Source: Candidatus Saccharimonadales bacterium
GTDB lineage: Bacteria > Patescibacteriota > Saccharimonadia > Saccharimonadales > Saccharimonadaceae
Assembly (NCBI GenBank): GCA_030151825.1
Contig: JASLCP010000060.1
Coordinates: 1-7,604, forward strand
DNA: 7,604 nt
Direction of reading: 5' to 3'
The number at the start of each line of letters is the position of its first letter. Position 1 is the first letter of the stretch. The position numbers and the translations under genes are program-made. Positions 1 through 5,743 of this stretch are shown in pieces. The notes beneath the pieces were generated by a model. The model made no database searches. It worked only from the letters and a program-made list of their open reading frames with translations, and had not been told where the DNA came from.

Positions 1-989
1 CCTTCGCTATCGGCAATCACAATATCATCACTATCCAGTTCGTACGTCTTGTCGTTCAATAGTGTAATCGTTTCGCCTTTTCGAGCCATCCGCGCACCCA
101 ATGTCTGCCCACGAATTTTTGCATAATCATAGGCATGTGTCGGCTGGGCCGTCAAAAGCATAATATAATTCGTCACGTCAACGATATTATTAATTGGCTT
201 GCCGCCCATAGCGATCAGCGCGCACTGCAACCATAATGGACTCGGCGCAACCTGAACATTGTCGACAGCTACTGCCATGAATCGCGGTACTTTTTGTGTC
301 GCGTCGTTAAAGACATCAAGCGGCAGGCTATCAAGCTCTTTTGCAATATCTGGTTGCTGTGCATACCATACTGGACTGGTGAATGATTTGCCAAAAATAC
401 CAGCAATCTCACGCGCCACACCTAGCTGTCCAAACAAGTCAGGACGATGCGTAAACATTTTGTTTTCGATATCGATAATCGTGTCGTCAAGCCCAAACAC
501 TTCGGCAAACCGAGCACCCGACGTTACTGTTGTGCCGGCTGGTACGTCATGCTCAGTTATCTCAATAATGCCTTCGTGATCGCTGTTAATCGCAAGTTCA
601 TCACCGGCGGCCAGCATCCCATGGCTCATTACGCCGCGTAGTTCGCGCGCACCAAGCGTAAATTCATCATCCGTTCCAAACGTACTTGGCACGATTGATT
701 CTGGCGGCAACCACACTGCCCACATGTCAGCATGCACATTTGGTGCGCCACACACCACCTGCACCAGCTCATTTGCACCGATATCGATTTTCGTGACACT
801 CAAACGATCAGCATCAGGGTGTTTTTCACATTCGACAACCTTCACAATCGTCGCGTCTTTGTATTTGGCCGCAAGGTCAATCACTTCTTCGACCCCACCC
901 AGTTGACCATTTATGCGCTGCACTAACTCGTTGACTGGTGGCAATTCAAAATCAATGTATTGTTTGATGATATTTAGGCTTACTTTCAT
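1..989 (-). CDS. pheT: Phenylalanyl-tRNA synthetase beta subunit, 5' part (cut by window edge)
   Basis: This is the beta chain of the heterotetrameric enzyme that charges tRNA-Phe in the cytoplasm. About 329 codons are visible, starting MKVSLNIIKQYIDF and open to the window edge; the full protein is normally near 800 residues. An N-terminal OB-fold tRNA-binding domain covers about residues 40-150, with the signature EKHPDADRLSVTKIDIG and ELRGVMSHGML. The B3/4 editing-domain region follows, with FTHRPDLFGQLGVARE near residue 180 and NNIVDVTNYIM near 267. The B5, catalytic-like and anticodon-binding domains lie outside the window. The ATG at 989 has GGAG about 8 bases upstream. It follows pheS by 40 bases on the same strand with no promoter or terminator seen between them, so the two are probably co-transcribed. 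Confidence 0.96.
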   Translation of the reverse strand, partial: MKVSLNIIKQYIDFELPPVNELVQRINGQLGGVEEVIDLAAKYKDATIVKVVECEKHPDADRLSVTKIDIGANELVQVVCGAPNVHADMWAVWLPPESIVPSTFGTDDEFTLGARELRGVMSHGMLAAGDELAINSDHEGIIEITEHDVPAGTTVTSGARFAEVFGLDDTIIDIENKMFTHRPDLFGQLGVAREIAGIFGKSFTSPVWYAQQPDIAKELDSLPLDVFNDATQKVPRFMAVAVDNVQVAPSPLWLQCALIAMGGKPINNIVDVTNYIMLLTAQPTHAYDYAKIRGQTLGARMARKGETITLLNDKTYELDSDDIVIADSE

Positions 990-1029
990 ATCGCGCACTC
1001 CGTCATATTCTGCGTACTATTCCACTTCA

Positions 1030-2073
1030 TTAAAACTGCCTCAAAAAATCAAGTTTGGCGCTTTCGAAATGGCGCACATCTTCGATGGCGTACTTCATCA
1101 TCACTAATCGATCGATACCGCAACCAAACGCAAAACCGGTAAATTCGGTCGGGTCAATATCAGCTGCCTTGAGTACATTTGGGTGAATCATGCCACAGCC
1201 CAATAGTTCAATCCAGCCTTCGCCACCGCAGACTTTACAGTTCGGGTTATCTCCGCCGCAGAACGGGCAGCTCAGCGCAAATTCAAAACTTGGTTCGGTA
1301 AATGGGAAATAAAACGGATTCACCCGCACCTGTAATTTCTTGCCGTAGTATTCTTCCAAAAATGTTTGCAATGTCGCGATCAACATCCCAGCATGAACGC
1401 CGCGTGCGACATACACCCCTTCAACTTGATAAAACGTATGCTCGTGACGCGCATCCAAATCCTCGTTACGAAATGTGCGATCCGGAACAATCGCCGCAAT
1501 TGGCTCTCCTGCAAGCAAATCTTTGCGGTATTTTTTGAGGATGCGATGCTGCATTGTACTCGTGTGTGCTGGCGCAATAAAAGCCTCACCCTCAGTGTCT
1601 TTCTGCTCTGTCATGAACGTATCGTATTCATCACGCGCTGGGTGTCCGGCAGGGAAGTTGAGTGACTCAAACATATGATACTGATCATCAATCTCACGAG
1701 ATTCTTCGGTGACAAACCCCATACGCGAAAACACGTCGCTAATATAGGCGATTTCTTGGCGCAGTGGATGCACACTACCCTGATCAACCGGCAGTAGTGA
1801 CGACAGCGTCGCGTTTTCGCCAAATGGTGCCGTCACGTCAAGCGGCACGCTCGCCGCCTCTTCAGCAGCCGCTTCTCGCGCTGCAATCGCCTGCTCCAAA
1901 GCTTGCTTGAGCATATTGATTTGTTTACCAAACGCTCCGCGCTCTTCAACTGGCAACGTTGGGATTTCACCATACAGGCGCTTTAGTTCGGGCGCCTTCA
2001 ACACCTCGCGCGGTTCGGCACTCGCCTGCACTCGCGCAATAAGTTCAGCTTGGAGCGTCGTCATATTAGTCAT
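1030..2073 (-). CDS. pheS: Phenylalanyl-tRNA synthetase alpha subunit
   Basis: This is the catalytic alpha chain (347 aa, a normal length) that activates phenylalanine and transfers it to tRNA-Phe as an alpha2-beta2 complex with PheT. Residues 1-85 are a helical, Ala/Glu-rich tRNA-binding coiled coil. Class II motif 1 is around HPLRQEIAYISDVFSRMGF (102-120). Motif 2 is FRNEDLDARHEHTFYQVEG (201-219), preceded by HTSTMQHR. The Phe pocket includes FPFTEPSFEF (256-265), and motif 3 is GFAFGCGIDRLVMMKY (313-328). A four-cysteine knuckle, C269-x2-C272-x6-C279-x2-C282, sits between FTEPS and GWIELLGCGMIHPNV; similar inserts occur in some bacterial PheS. The start at 2073 is taken because a near-consensus promoter ends 12 bases upstream. 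There is no clear Shine-Dalgarno, and Met-4 is an alternative start. Confidence 0.97.
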   Translation of the reverse strand: MTNMTTLQAELIARVQASAEPREVLKAPELKRLYGEIPTLPVEERGAFGKQINMLKQALEQAIAAREAAAEEAASVPLDVTAPFGENATLSSLLPVDQGSVHPLRQEIAYISDVFSRMGFVTEESREIDDQYHMFESLNFPAGHPARDEYDTFMTEQKDTEGEAFIAPAHTSTMQHRILKKYRKDLLAGEPIAAIVPDRTFRNEDLDARHEHTFYQVEGVYVARGVHAGMLIATLQTFLEEYYGKKLQVRVNPFYFPFTEPSFEFALSCPFCGGDNPNCKVCGGEGWIELLGCGMIHPNVLKAADIDPTEFTGFAFGCGIDRLVMMKYAIEDVRHFESAKLDFLRQF

Positions 2074-2085
2074 AATCTATTTATC

Positions 2086-2114
2086 AGTATACGGCAATTA
2101 ACAGGAGTTGTCAC
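2086..2114 (-). promoter_or_regulatory. pheST promoter
   Basis: Read on the minus strand: GTGACA (2109-2114), a 17-base spacer, then TATACT (2086-2091), matching sigma-70 type hexamers at 5/6 in each box. The pheS ATG begins 12 bases after the -10, so the expected leader is only about five bases, too short for a ribosome binding site. No T-box, leader peptide or terminator-antiterminator fits in this space, so regulation by tRNA-Phe charging is not visible here. Confidence 0.72.
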
Positions 2115-2119
2115 CGATT

Positions 2120-2353
2120 TTATCCGCGCGCCATAAAGTACAGCGACGCACCAACCGCTACCACGACAATCAAAATCCATACCCATGCTAAACTCGTCGT
2201 TGTTTTGGTACCTTCGATATAGCGTGAATCGTCCACGCCGTCTGGCAATTCGGCTTCAAGCTCAGCCTTTTTCTTGGCCTTTTCGGTCAATTCCTTCGCC
2301 AATCGTTCTTGCAGTTTCGTCCGATTGCTATTTTGCTGTACAAATAAACTCAT
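2120..2353 (-). CDS. Small membrane-anchored coiled-coil protein
   Basis: This is a 77-residue protein I do not recognise. Residues 8-36 are a charged amphipathic helix rich in Lys and Glu (KLQERLAKELTEKAKKKAELEAEL), likely a short coiled coil. Residues 37-53 are a polar linker (LPDGVDDSRYIEGTK). Residues 55-75 form one hydrophobic helix ending in MARG, so the protein is probably tail-anchored with its N-terminus in the cytoplasm. A start five codons further out (GTG at 2368) is open, but it would place a TATACT promoter hexamer inside the coding region. The ATG at 2353 sits exactly six bases after that hexamer and is preferred. The gene is divergent from the MIP channel and ends just before the pheS promoter, with no terminator between. 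Confidence 0.7.
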   Translation of the reverse strand: MSLFVQQNSNRTKLQERLAKELTEKAKKKAELEAELPDGVDDSRYIEGTKTTTSLAWVWILIVVVAVGASLYFMARG

Positions 2354-2359
2354 ACTTTT

Positions 2360-2365
2360 AGTATA
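2360..2365 (-). promoter_or_regulatory. -10 hexamer TATACT, leaderless-type, small membrane protein
   Basis: TATACT on the minus strand, then exactly six bases, then the ATG at 2353. A start site about seven bases after the -10 would fall on the A of the ATG. No Shine-Dalgarno is present, and no good -35 is seen at 16-18 bases upstream. The same arrangement occurs before the genes starting at 4418 and 5643. Confidence 0.62.
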
Positions 2366-2372
2366 CACCTTT

Positions 2373-2402
2373 TTGTTGTATGCATAACGAGTATGCTATA
2401 CT
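2373..2402 (+). promoter_or_regulatory. Promoter of the MIP channel gene, extended -10
   Basis: TTGTTG (2373-2378), an 18-base spacer, and TATACT (2397-2402), preceded by TGC (2394-2396), which makes an extended -10. The expected leader is about 27 bases. The -10 is 31 bases from the oppositely oriented -10 of the small membrane protein gene, so the two divergent promoters overlap in their upstream parts. Confidence 0.66.
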
Positions 2403-2421
2403 AACCTCATAATTTCACTAT

Positions 2422-2428
2422 AAGGAGG
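2422..2428 (+). promoter_or_regulatory. Strong Shine-Dalgarno, MIP channel gene
   Basis: AAGGAGG lies seven bases before the ATG at 2436, close to ideal sequence and spacing. It fixes the start and implies strong translation, in contrast to the neighbouring genes that lack a ribosome binding site. Confidence 0.85.
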
Positions 2429-2435
2429 GAAATTT

Positions 2436-3281
2436 ATGGCGACTAAAAAAGCCGGCTCTACCGCAAAGAAGACCACAACAAAAGCACGGTCAACTACTGC
2501 CAAGCCATCGACTACAAAAGTAACGACAGTTAAAGCAACGTCAGCTCCCGTCGCAGTCTCATCTGTAACACGCGGACGCAACAAGACATTCATCGCAGCA
2601 GCGCTTATCGGCGAATTCGTTGGTACGTTCCTACTCACCGTTGCATTCCTCGGCACAAAGGGCGACCCTCTTTACCTCGGTTTTGCACTTGCAGGTATCG
2701 TATTGATGGTTGGTACGCTCTCGGGCGCACACGTTAACCCAGCAGTTACCGTTGGTGCATGGGTAACACGTAAAATCACCAGCCTTCGTGCAATCGGGTA
2801 CATCGTTGCTCAGATTCTTGGCGCAACAATGGCGTTCGCTGTACTGAACATGTTCTTGAATGCAGCGCCTCAGGCAGATTCACAATCTGCAGCCATGATG
2901 GGCCAATCAGCACCACAGCTATTCAAGCTTGCTGAACTTACAAGCAAAAACGAATGGGCCGTCTTCTTCGTTGAGCTCATTGCAGCAAGTATCTTTACCT
3001 TCGCTGTTGCTGGCGCACGTCAGATTGCTAACGATCGCGTTGCAAAAGCACTGACTATCGGATTTGGTATCTTGGTTGCTGGTGTATTTGCAACCATCGC
3101 TGCTGGCTACGTCCAGGCACACTCTACCTTCAACCCTGCGCTTGCACTTGCTGGACAGGCAATCGACTGGTCAAAGATCAATGTCATGGCAATGGCAGTT
3201 TATCTCGTTGCTCCACTCTTTGGTGGTGTTATCGGATTTGCTCTTCGCGACGTTCTTTCAAGCGTCGAGAAAAAAGCTTAG
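2436..3281 (+). CDS. MIP/aquaporin-family channel with Lys/Thr-rich N-terminal tail
   Basis: This is a 281-residue channel of the major intrinsic protein family, expected to pass water or small neutral solutes across the cytoplasmic membrane. Residues 51-270 carry the six-helix fold. The first pore signature is SGAHVNPAVTVG, with NPA at 101-103. The second is HSTFNPALALAG, with NPA at 233-235. Canonical aquaporins and glycerol facilitators have Arg directly after the second NPA as part of the selectivity filter; here it is Leu, so substrate selectivity is uncertain. Residues 1-50 are an unusual polar tail built from Lys, Thr, Ala and Ser (AKKTTTKARSTTAKPSTTK), resembling histone H1 tails. It is the only plus-strand protein gene here and has a strong promoter and ribosome binding site. 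A bidirectional terminator follows 19 bases after the stop. Confidence 0.93.
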   Translation: MATKKAGSTAKKTTTKARSTTAKPSTTKVTTVKATSAPVAVSSVTRGRNKTFIAAALIGEFVGTFLLTVAFLGTKGDPLYLGFALAGIVLMVGTLSGAHVNPAVTVGAWVTRKITSLRAIGYIVAQILGATMAFAVLNMFLNAAPQADSQSAAMMGQSAPQLFKLAELTSKNEWAVFFVELIAASIFTFAVAGARQIANDRVAKALTIGFGILVAGVFATIAAGYVQAHSTFNPALALAGQAIDWSKINVMAMAVYLVAPLFGGVIGFALRDVLSSVEKKA

Positions 3282-3300
3282 GTACAACCACAACCTACTT

Positions 3301-3336
3301 TATAAAATACGCTCCGTTTCAGGAGCGTATTTTATA
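3301..3336. terminator. Bidirectional rho-independent terminator between MIP gene and rmuC
   Basis: A perfect 15-bp inverted repeat (arms 3301-3315 and 3322-3336) with a six-base GTTTCA loop. The GC core is CGCTCC/GGAGCG, and A/T runs on both sides give a U-rich 3' end on either strand. It lies between the convergent 3' ends of the channel gene (stop at 3281) and rmuC (stop at 3345) and probably serves both. Confidence 0.92.
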
Positions 3337-3344
3337 TATCACAA

Positions 3345-4418
3345 TTAGTTTTCTTGTTGCGGACGATCGATACGCAGCGGATCGACACTGGCATCAGTAT
3401 CAGCAATCTTGACAATATCTTTGTCGATTTTTTTCAGCTCGTTATGTGCGGTGTTATAGTGATTCACTGTCGTCCCCAGACTAGTACCAAGCTTTTGCAT
3501 AAAGCCTTCGTACGCCGCAATGTGACGACCCAGCTGCCCCACACGTACCTGAATATCCTTGGCTTGTTCTTCAATTTGCAAACTACGCAGCCCCTGCATC
3601 ACTGTCTGCAAATACGCCATAAAACTCGTCGGACTCACAATAATCACGTGCTTGTCACGAAATGCATACTCGATCATATCACGCGCGCTCGCGCCGGTCC
3701 CCACTTCACCAATCAACAAGTCGTAATACAATGATTCACTAGGAATAAACATAAAAGCAAATTCCATCGTATTTTCGCTCGGCCGAATATATTTACTGGT
3801 TTCGTCGATGCGCGTTTTTAAGTCTGTACGTACTTTCGCTAACCACTTCTCGCGTTCGGCTTTGGTTTTTTCACTCACCATCCGATTGTAATTTTCTAGG
3901 CTAAACTTGCTGTCAATCGGCAGTATCTGTCCACGTTCAAGAAAAATCACCGCATCAACAATCTCGCCGTCTTTGAATTTATACTGCATCTGAAAATGAT
4001 GCGGTGGTAAAATGTTGTCCAATACCGATTCCAGATAATACTCGCCAAATACGCCGCGCTGCTTTGGGTTCGACAGCACATTCTGTAATGTTTTCAGTTC
4101 GTCCGCCACGTCAACCACTCGACGATTTGTCTCGTCCAGTTTTGCCAGACGCTGCGTCACATCACTGACCAATTTTGCACTTTCGCCCAGCTGCTTTTGC
4201 ACCGACGTCTGCATGGCCATCGTGTTACGCTCTAGCTTGTCACTCACATGTTGCTGTAGCGCTGCAATGGTCCGTCCAAGCTCCGTCACATCGCCCTTGA
4301 GCATGGTCACTGAATCGCTATTTTTCATATCACGTAGCCGATTATTCAAGATAATAATAACGACACCAAACCCAGCGATTACCACCACCAACACAATAAT
4401 AAGAATAAGCTGTTCCAT
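3345..4418 (-). CDS. rmuC: RmuC-family DNA recombination protein
   Basis: This 357-residue protein belongs to the RmuC family, linked in E. coli to limiting inversions and rearrangements at short inverted repeats; the family has a restriction-endonuclease-like core. Residues 3-24 are an N-terminal membrane helix (LILIIVLVVVIAGFGVVIIIL). Residues 30-110 are a coiled coil. The RmuC core runs from about 120 to 320: RGVFGEYYLE (where many members have WGE), then VDAVIF (D145) and PIDSKFSLENY (D159, K161), the likely D-(D/E)xK metal site. FAFMFIPSESLYYDLL and VIIVSPTSFMAYLQTV follow, both typical of the family. The ATG at 4418 is chosen because TATACT lies six bases upstream; an eight-codon longer reading would include that promoter box. 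It is probably a single-gene unit. Confidence 0.93.
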   Translation of the reverse strand: MEQLILIIVLVVVIAGFGVVIIILNNRLRDMKNSDSVTMLKGDVTELGRTIAALQQHVSDKLERNTMAMQTSVQKQLGESAKLVSDVTQRLAKLDETNRRVVDVADELKTLQNVLSNPKQRGVFGEYYLESVLDNILPPHHFQMQYKFKDGEIVDAVIFLERGQILPIDSKFSLENYNRMVSEKTKAEREKWLAKVRTDLKTRIDETSKYIRPSENTMEFAFMFIPSESLYYDLLIGEVGTGASARDMIEYAFRDKHVIIVSPTSFMAYLQTVMQGLRSLQIEEQAKDIQVRVGQLGRHIAAYEGFMQKLGTSLGTTVNHYNTAHNELKKIDKDIVKIADTDASVDPLRIDRPQQEN

Positions 4419-4424
4419 ACACTT

Positions 4425-4430
4425 AGTATA
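4425..4430 (-). promoter_or_regulatory. -10 hexamer TATACT, leaderless-type, rmuC
   Basis: TATACT on the minus strand, then six bases, then the rmuC ATG at 4418. There is no Shine-Dalgarno. The expected -35 position (4448-4453) reads CGCGGA, which is not a match, and it directly abuts the edge of the palindromic element at 4454-4598. Confidence 0.62.
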
Positions 4431-4453
4431 CAACAGCCACAATAGAGTCCGCG

Positions 4454-4598
4454 TCTTCGAGTTTCGCCCACCTTACTGTCTCGATGCCTGTGAAATAAAC
4501 CATAGGGTTTATTTCAGCCAAACGCTTTCTTTAGAGTTTGTATGAAACTCTAAAGAAAAAAGAGTGCCGAGAGACAGAAGGCGGGCGAAACTCGAAGA
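4454..4598. repeat. 145-bp nested palindrome (three-way junction), MITE-like or structured intergenic element
   Basis: Outer arms 4454-4482 and 4571-4598 form 27 base pairs with one mismatch (4470/4582) and one bulged base (4475); the outermost 16 pairs are perfect. They enclose two perfect hairpins: 4491-4516 (11 bp, loop ATAG) and 4526-4558 (14 bp, loop GTATG). Single-stranded linkers of 8, 9 and 12 bases complete a three-way junction. All pairs are Watson-Crick, so the fold is equally good on either strand. No U-tract follows the outer stem, so it is not a standard terminator. No open reading frame of note and no flanking target-site duplication is visible. It begins 11 bases beyond the stop of the upstream membrane protein gene and ends at the rmuC -35 position. 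Whether it is a mobile non-autonomous repeat, an RNA or a protein-binding site cannot be told from one copy. Confidence 0.85.
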
Positions 4599-4609
4599 AT
4601 CTCAGAAAC

Positions 4610-5089
4610 CTACAGTGTTGGCAAAATTCGCGCCAAAACAATCACGATAAGAATCAGCACCATCGCCAAAAGAAATAACCGCGGTCGCACCAGCCATACA
4701 AATGCCGTATACACCACTGCCGTCAGCAACACTGTCCATGCCATCGCCTCGTACCACTGCATACCAAACGTATAGCCAGCCAGTCCCCACAACACGATCG
4801 TCGCAGCAATCACGACAAGCAGTGGCCGATACACGCCAAGACGCACAAAGCCAAGCAGTCCACCAATCGCCACAAGCACCAAAGCAATATTACCCGCTAC
4901 CAATACTGACGGCTCACAACCAACACCCTGCTCACCACATACTAATGCCCCCACGACAAATCGACCCAGTAGTTGGGTCAAAATCCACGTTGCCGCACCC
5001 AAGATAACACCAAGTAGCGCCACCTGCACCATCACATGTGATCGTATATCAATAATCTGAGAATCTGTTGTTCGTGCTGCCTCATCCAT
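4610..5089 (-). CDS. Five-helix integral membrane protein of unknown function
   Basis: This is a 159-residue protein I do not recognise. A short polar N-terminus (MDEAARTTDSQIIDIRSH) is followed by five predicted membrane helices at about 19-49, 61-83, 88-108, 114-134 and 137-157. The loop after helix 1 contains C51 and C58 (CGEQGVGCEP), which could form a disulfide if the loop is extracytoplasmic. Charged residues in the helices are few and no catalytic motif stands out. The ATG at 5089 has GGAGA about nine bases upstream and its own promoter. Several small polytopic proteins of this type in one window fit a Saccharibacteria-like genome, but that is an inference from style. The 3' end runs almost directly into the palindromic element. 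Confidence 0.83.
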   Translation of the reverse strand: MDEAARTTDSQIIDIRSHVMVQVALLGVILGAATWILTQLLGRFVVGALVCGEQGVGCEPSVLVAGNIALVLVAIGGLLGFVRLGVYRPLLVVIAATIVLWGLAGYTFGMQWYEAMAWTVLLTAVVYTAFVWLVRPRLFLLAMVLILIVIVLARILPTL

Positions 5090-5114
5090 AATAATTGCTC
5101 TCCAATTACCACTT

Positions 5115-5143
5115 ATTCTACACTATTATGGTGTACTTCGCAA
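5115..5143 (-). promoter_or_regulatory. Promoter of the five-helix membrane protein gene
   Basis: Minus strand: TTGCGA (5138-5143), a 17-base spacer, TAGAAT (5115-5120). The predicted start leaves about a 19-base leader that carries the GGAGA ribosome binding site (5099-5103). The promoter lies wholly in the 71-base gap after the PAP2 gene, so the two genes need not be one operon. Confidence 0.68.
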
Positions 5144-5160
5144 GCAGACTACCCAACTGA

Positions 5161-5643
5161 CTATTTCGTCTTTTTTGCCGTCGGTCGCGCTGTATAGTAC
5201 CAAGCAGCACCAATCAGTGCAATCACAAATCCGCCCGCCACATCCAGCGGCGTATGCACCAACGCCAACACTCGACCAACACACACTAACGTCGCCATTA
5301 CTACCAATGACCACGCCAATTTTCGCGCGTTCGTCTCGAACCATACCGCAAATGTAATTGCCCACACAAACAACGAATGATCAGACGGGAATCCCGGGTT
5401 ATTCAAATACGACGCACCAGCCGCCTTACCCAGTACCTCAAACGGCCGCTGTGCCTCGGGTTGCCATAACGATCCAACCAACTTTGCCAACAAATAGGCT
5501 GTCAACCCCGCCATCAATACGCGGCAATAAACCTCGTACCGTTTGTTTTTTTGCACCCGCCACAGCAGCGCGTACGCCGCAATCAATACAATCGGCACCA
5601 CGAGACCATCAGCCAACAATTGAATCACGGGTTGCAATGTCAT
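5161..5643 (-). CDS. PAP2-family phosphatase, undecaprenyl-diphosphatase (BcrC)-like
   Basis: This 160-residue membrane phosphatase belongs to the type 2 phosphatidic acid phosphatase superfamily. Three signature regions are present: a K54...R66-P67 stretch (QRPF), GFPSDHS with the catalytic-loop His at 89, and GRVLALVHTPLDVAGG with R124, H130 and D134. PSDH in place of PSGH is shared with BcrC-type undecaprenyl pyrophosphate phosphatases, so recycling of the lipid carrier for cell wall synthesis is the most likely role. Other lipid phosphates are possible. About five hydrophobic helices and a basic tail (RPTAKKTK) are visible. The spacing between K54 and RP is longer than the usual KxxxxxxRP. 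The ATG at 5643 is set by TATACT six bases upstream; no Shine-Dalgarno is seen. It lies downstream of the metallopeptidase terminator and is thus transcribed separately. Confidence 0.87.
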   Translation of the reverse strand: MTLQPVIQLLADGLVVPIVLIAAYALLWRVQKNKRYEVYCRVLMAGLTAYLLAKLVGSLWQPEAQRPFEVLGKAAGASYLNNPGFPSDHSLFVWAITFAVWFETNARKLAWSLVVMATLVCVGRVLALVHTPLDVAGGFVIALIGAAWYYTARPTAKKTK

Positions 5644-5649
5644 ACGACT

Positions 5650-5655
5650 AGTATA
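5650..5655 (-). promoter_or_regulatory. -10 hexamer TATACT, leaderless-type, PAP2 gene
   Basis: TATACT on the minus strand, exactly six bases before the ATG at 5643, with no Shine-Dalgarno. No convincing -35 is found at 16-18 bases. It lies between the gene and the terminator at 5681-5726, so this 25-base stretch must contain the promoter core unless transcription reads through that terminator. Confidence 0.62.
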
Positions 5656-5680
5656 CCACCAACCACTATCAGAACGTCGC

Positions 5681-5726
5681 CAAAAAGAAAAAGGGCGCTA
5701 CCGATACACAAAAATCGGTAGCGCCC
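5681..5726 (-). terminator. Rho-independent terminator of the metallopeptidase gene
   Basis: A perfect 13-bp GC-rich stem (arms 5693-5705 and 5714-5726, GGGCGCTACCGAT and its complement) with an eight-base loop. On the minus strand it is followed by a T-rich tract (5681-5692). It lies 17 bases after the stop of the gene ending at 5744. On the plus strand the tract falls on the wrong side, so it acts on minus-strand transcription only. Confidence 0.93.
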
Positions 5727-5743
5727 CATAGACACCCTGCCAG

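Noticed and set aside
1030..2073. TGA reassigned to Gly as in SR1/Gracilibacteria
   Set aside because: Conserved glycines in PheS, PheT and RmuC are all encoded by GGN, and no in-frame TGA occurs in these genes.
2074..2120. T-box or leader-peptide attenuator controlling pheST
   Set aside because: The near-consensus promoter ends 12 bases before the pheS ATG, leaving no room for a leader; no Phe-rich short ORF or specifier hairpin is present.
2396..2656. Antisense reading frame over the start of the MIP gene (86 codons)
   Set aside because: It arises from the repetitive Lys/Thr codons of the sense strand, has no ribosome binding site, and runs through the sense promoter and start.
4213..4545. 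Plus-strand frame of 110 codons across the rmuC start and the palindrome
   Set aside because: It is antisense to the rmuC membrane helix and coiled coil, has no ribosome binding site, and its product resembles no protein family I know.
4454..4598. Palindromic element as an integron attC site
   Set aside because: The outer arms do not contain the GTTRRRY/RYYYAAC core pair (the candidate reads GTTTCGC), there is no cassette array or integrase nearby, and attC sites do not carry two internal perfect hairpins.
4454..4598. Palindromic element as a simple rho-independent terminator of the gene ending at 4610
   Set aside because: No U-tract follows the outer stem or either hairpin on the minus strand, and the 145-bp nested layout is unlike the three clear terminators elsewhere in the window.
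4702..5357. Plus-strand frames antisense to the two membrane protein genes
   Set aside because: Pro/Thr/Gln-rich translations are the usual mirror of hydrophobic minus-strand genes; promoters, start signals and the PAP2 motifs all support the minus strand.
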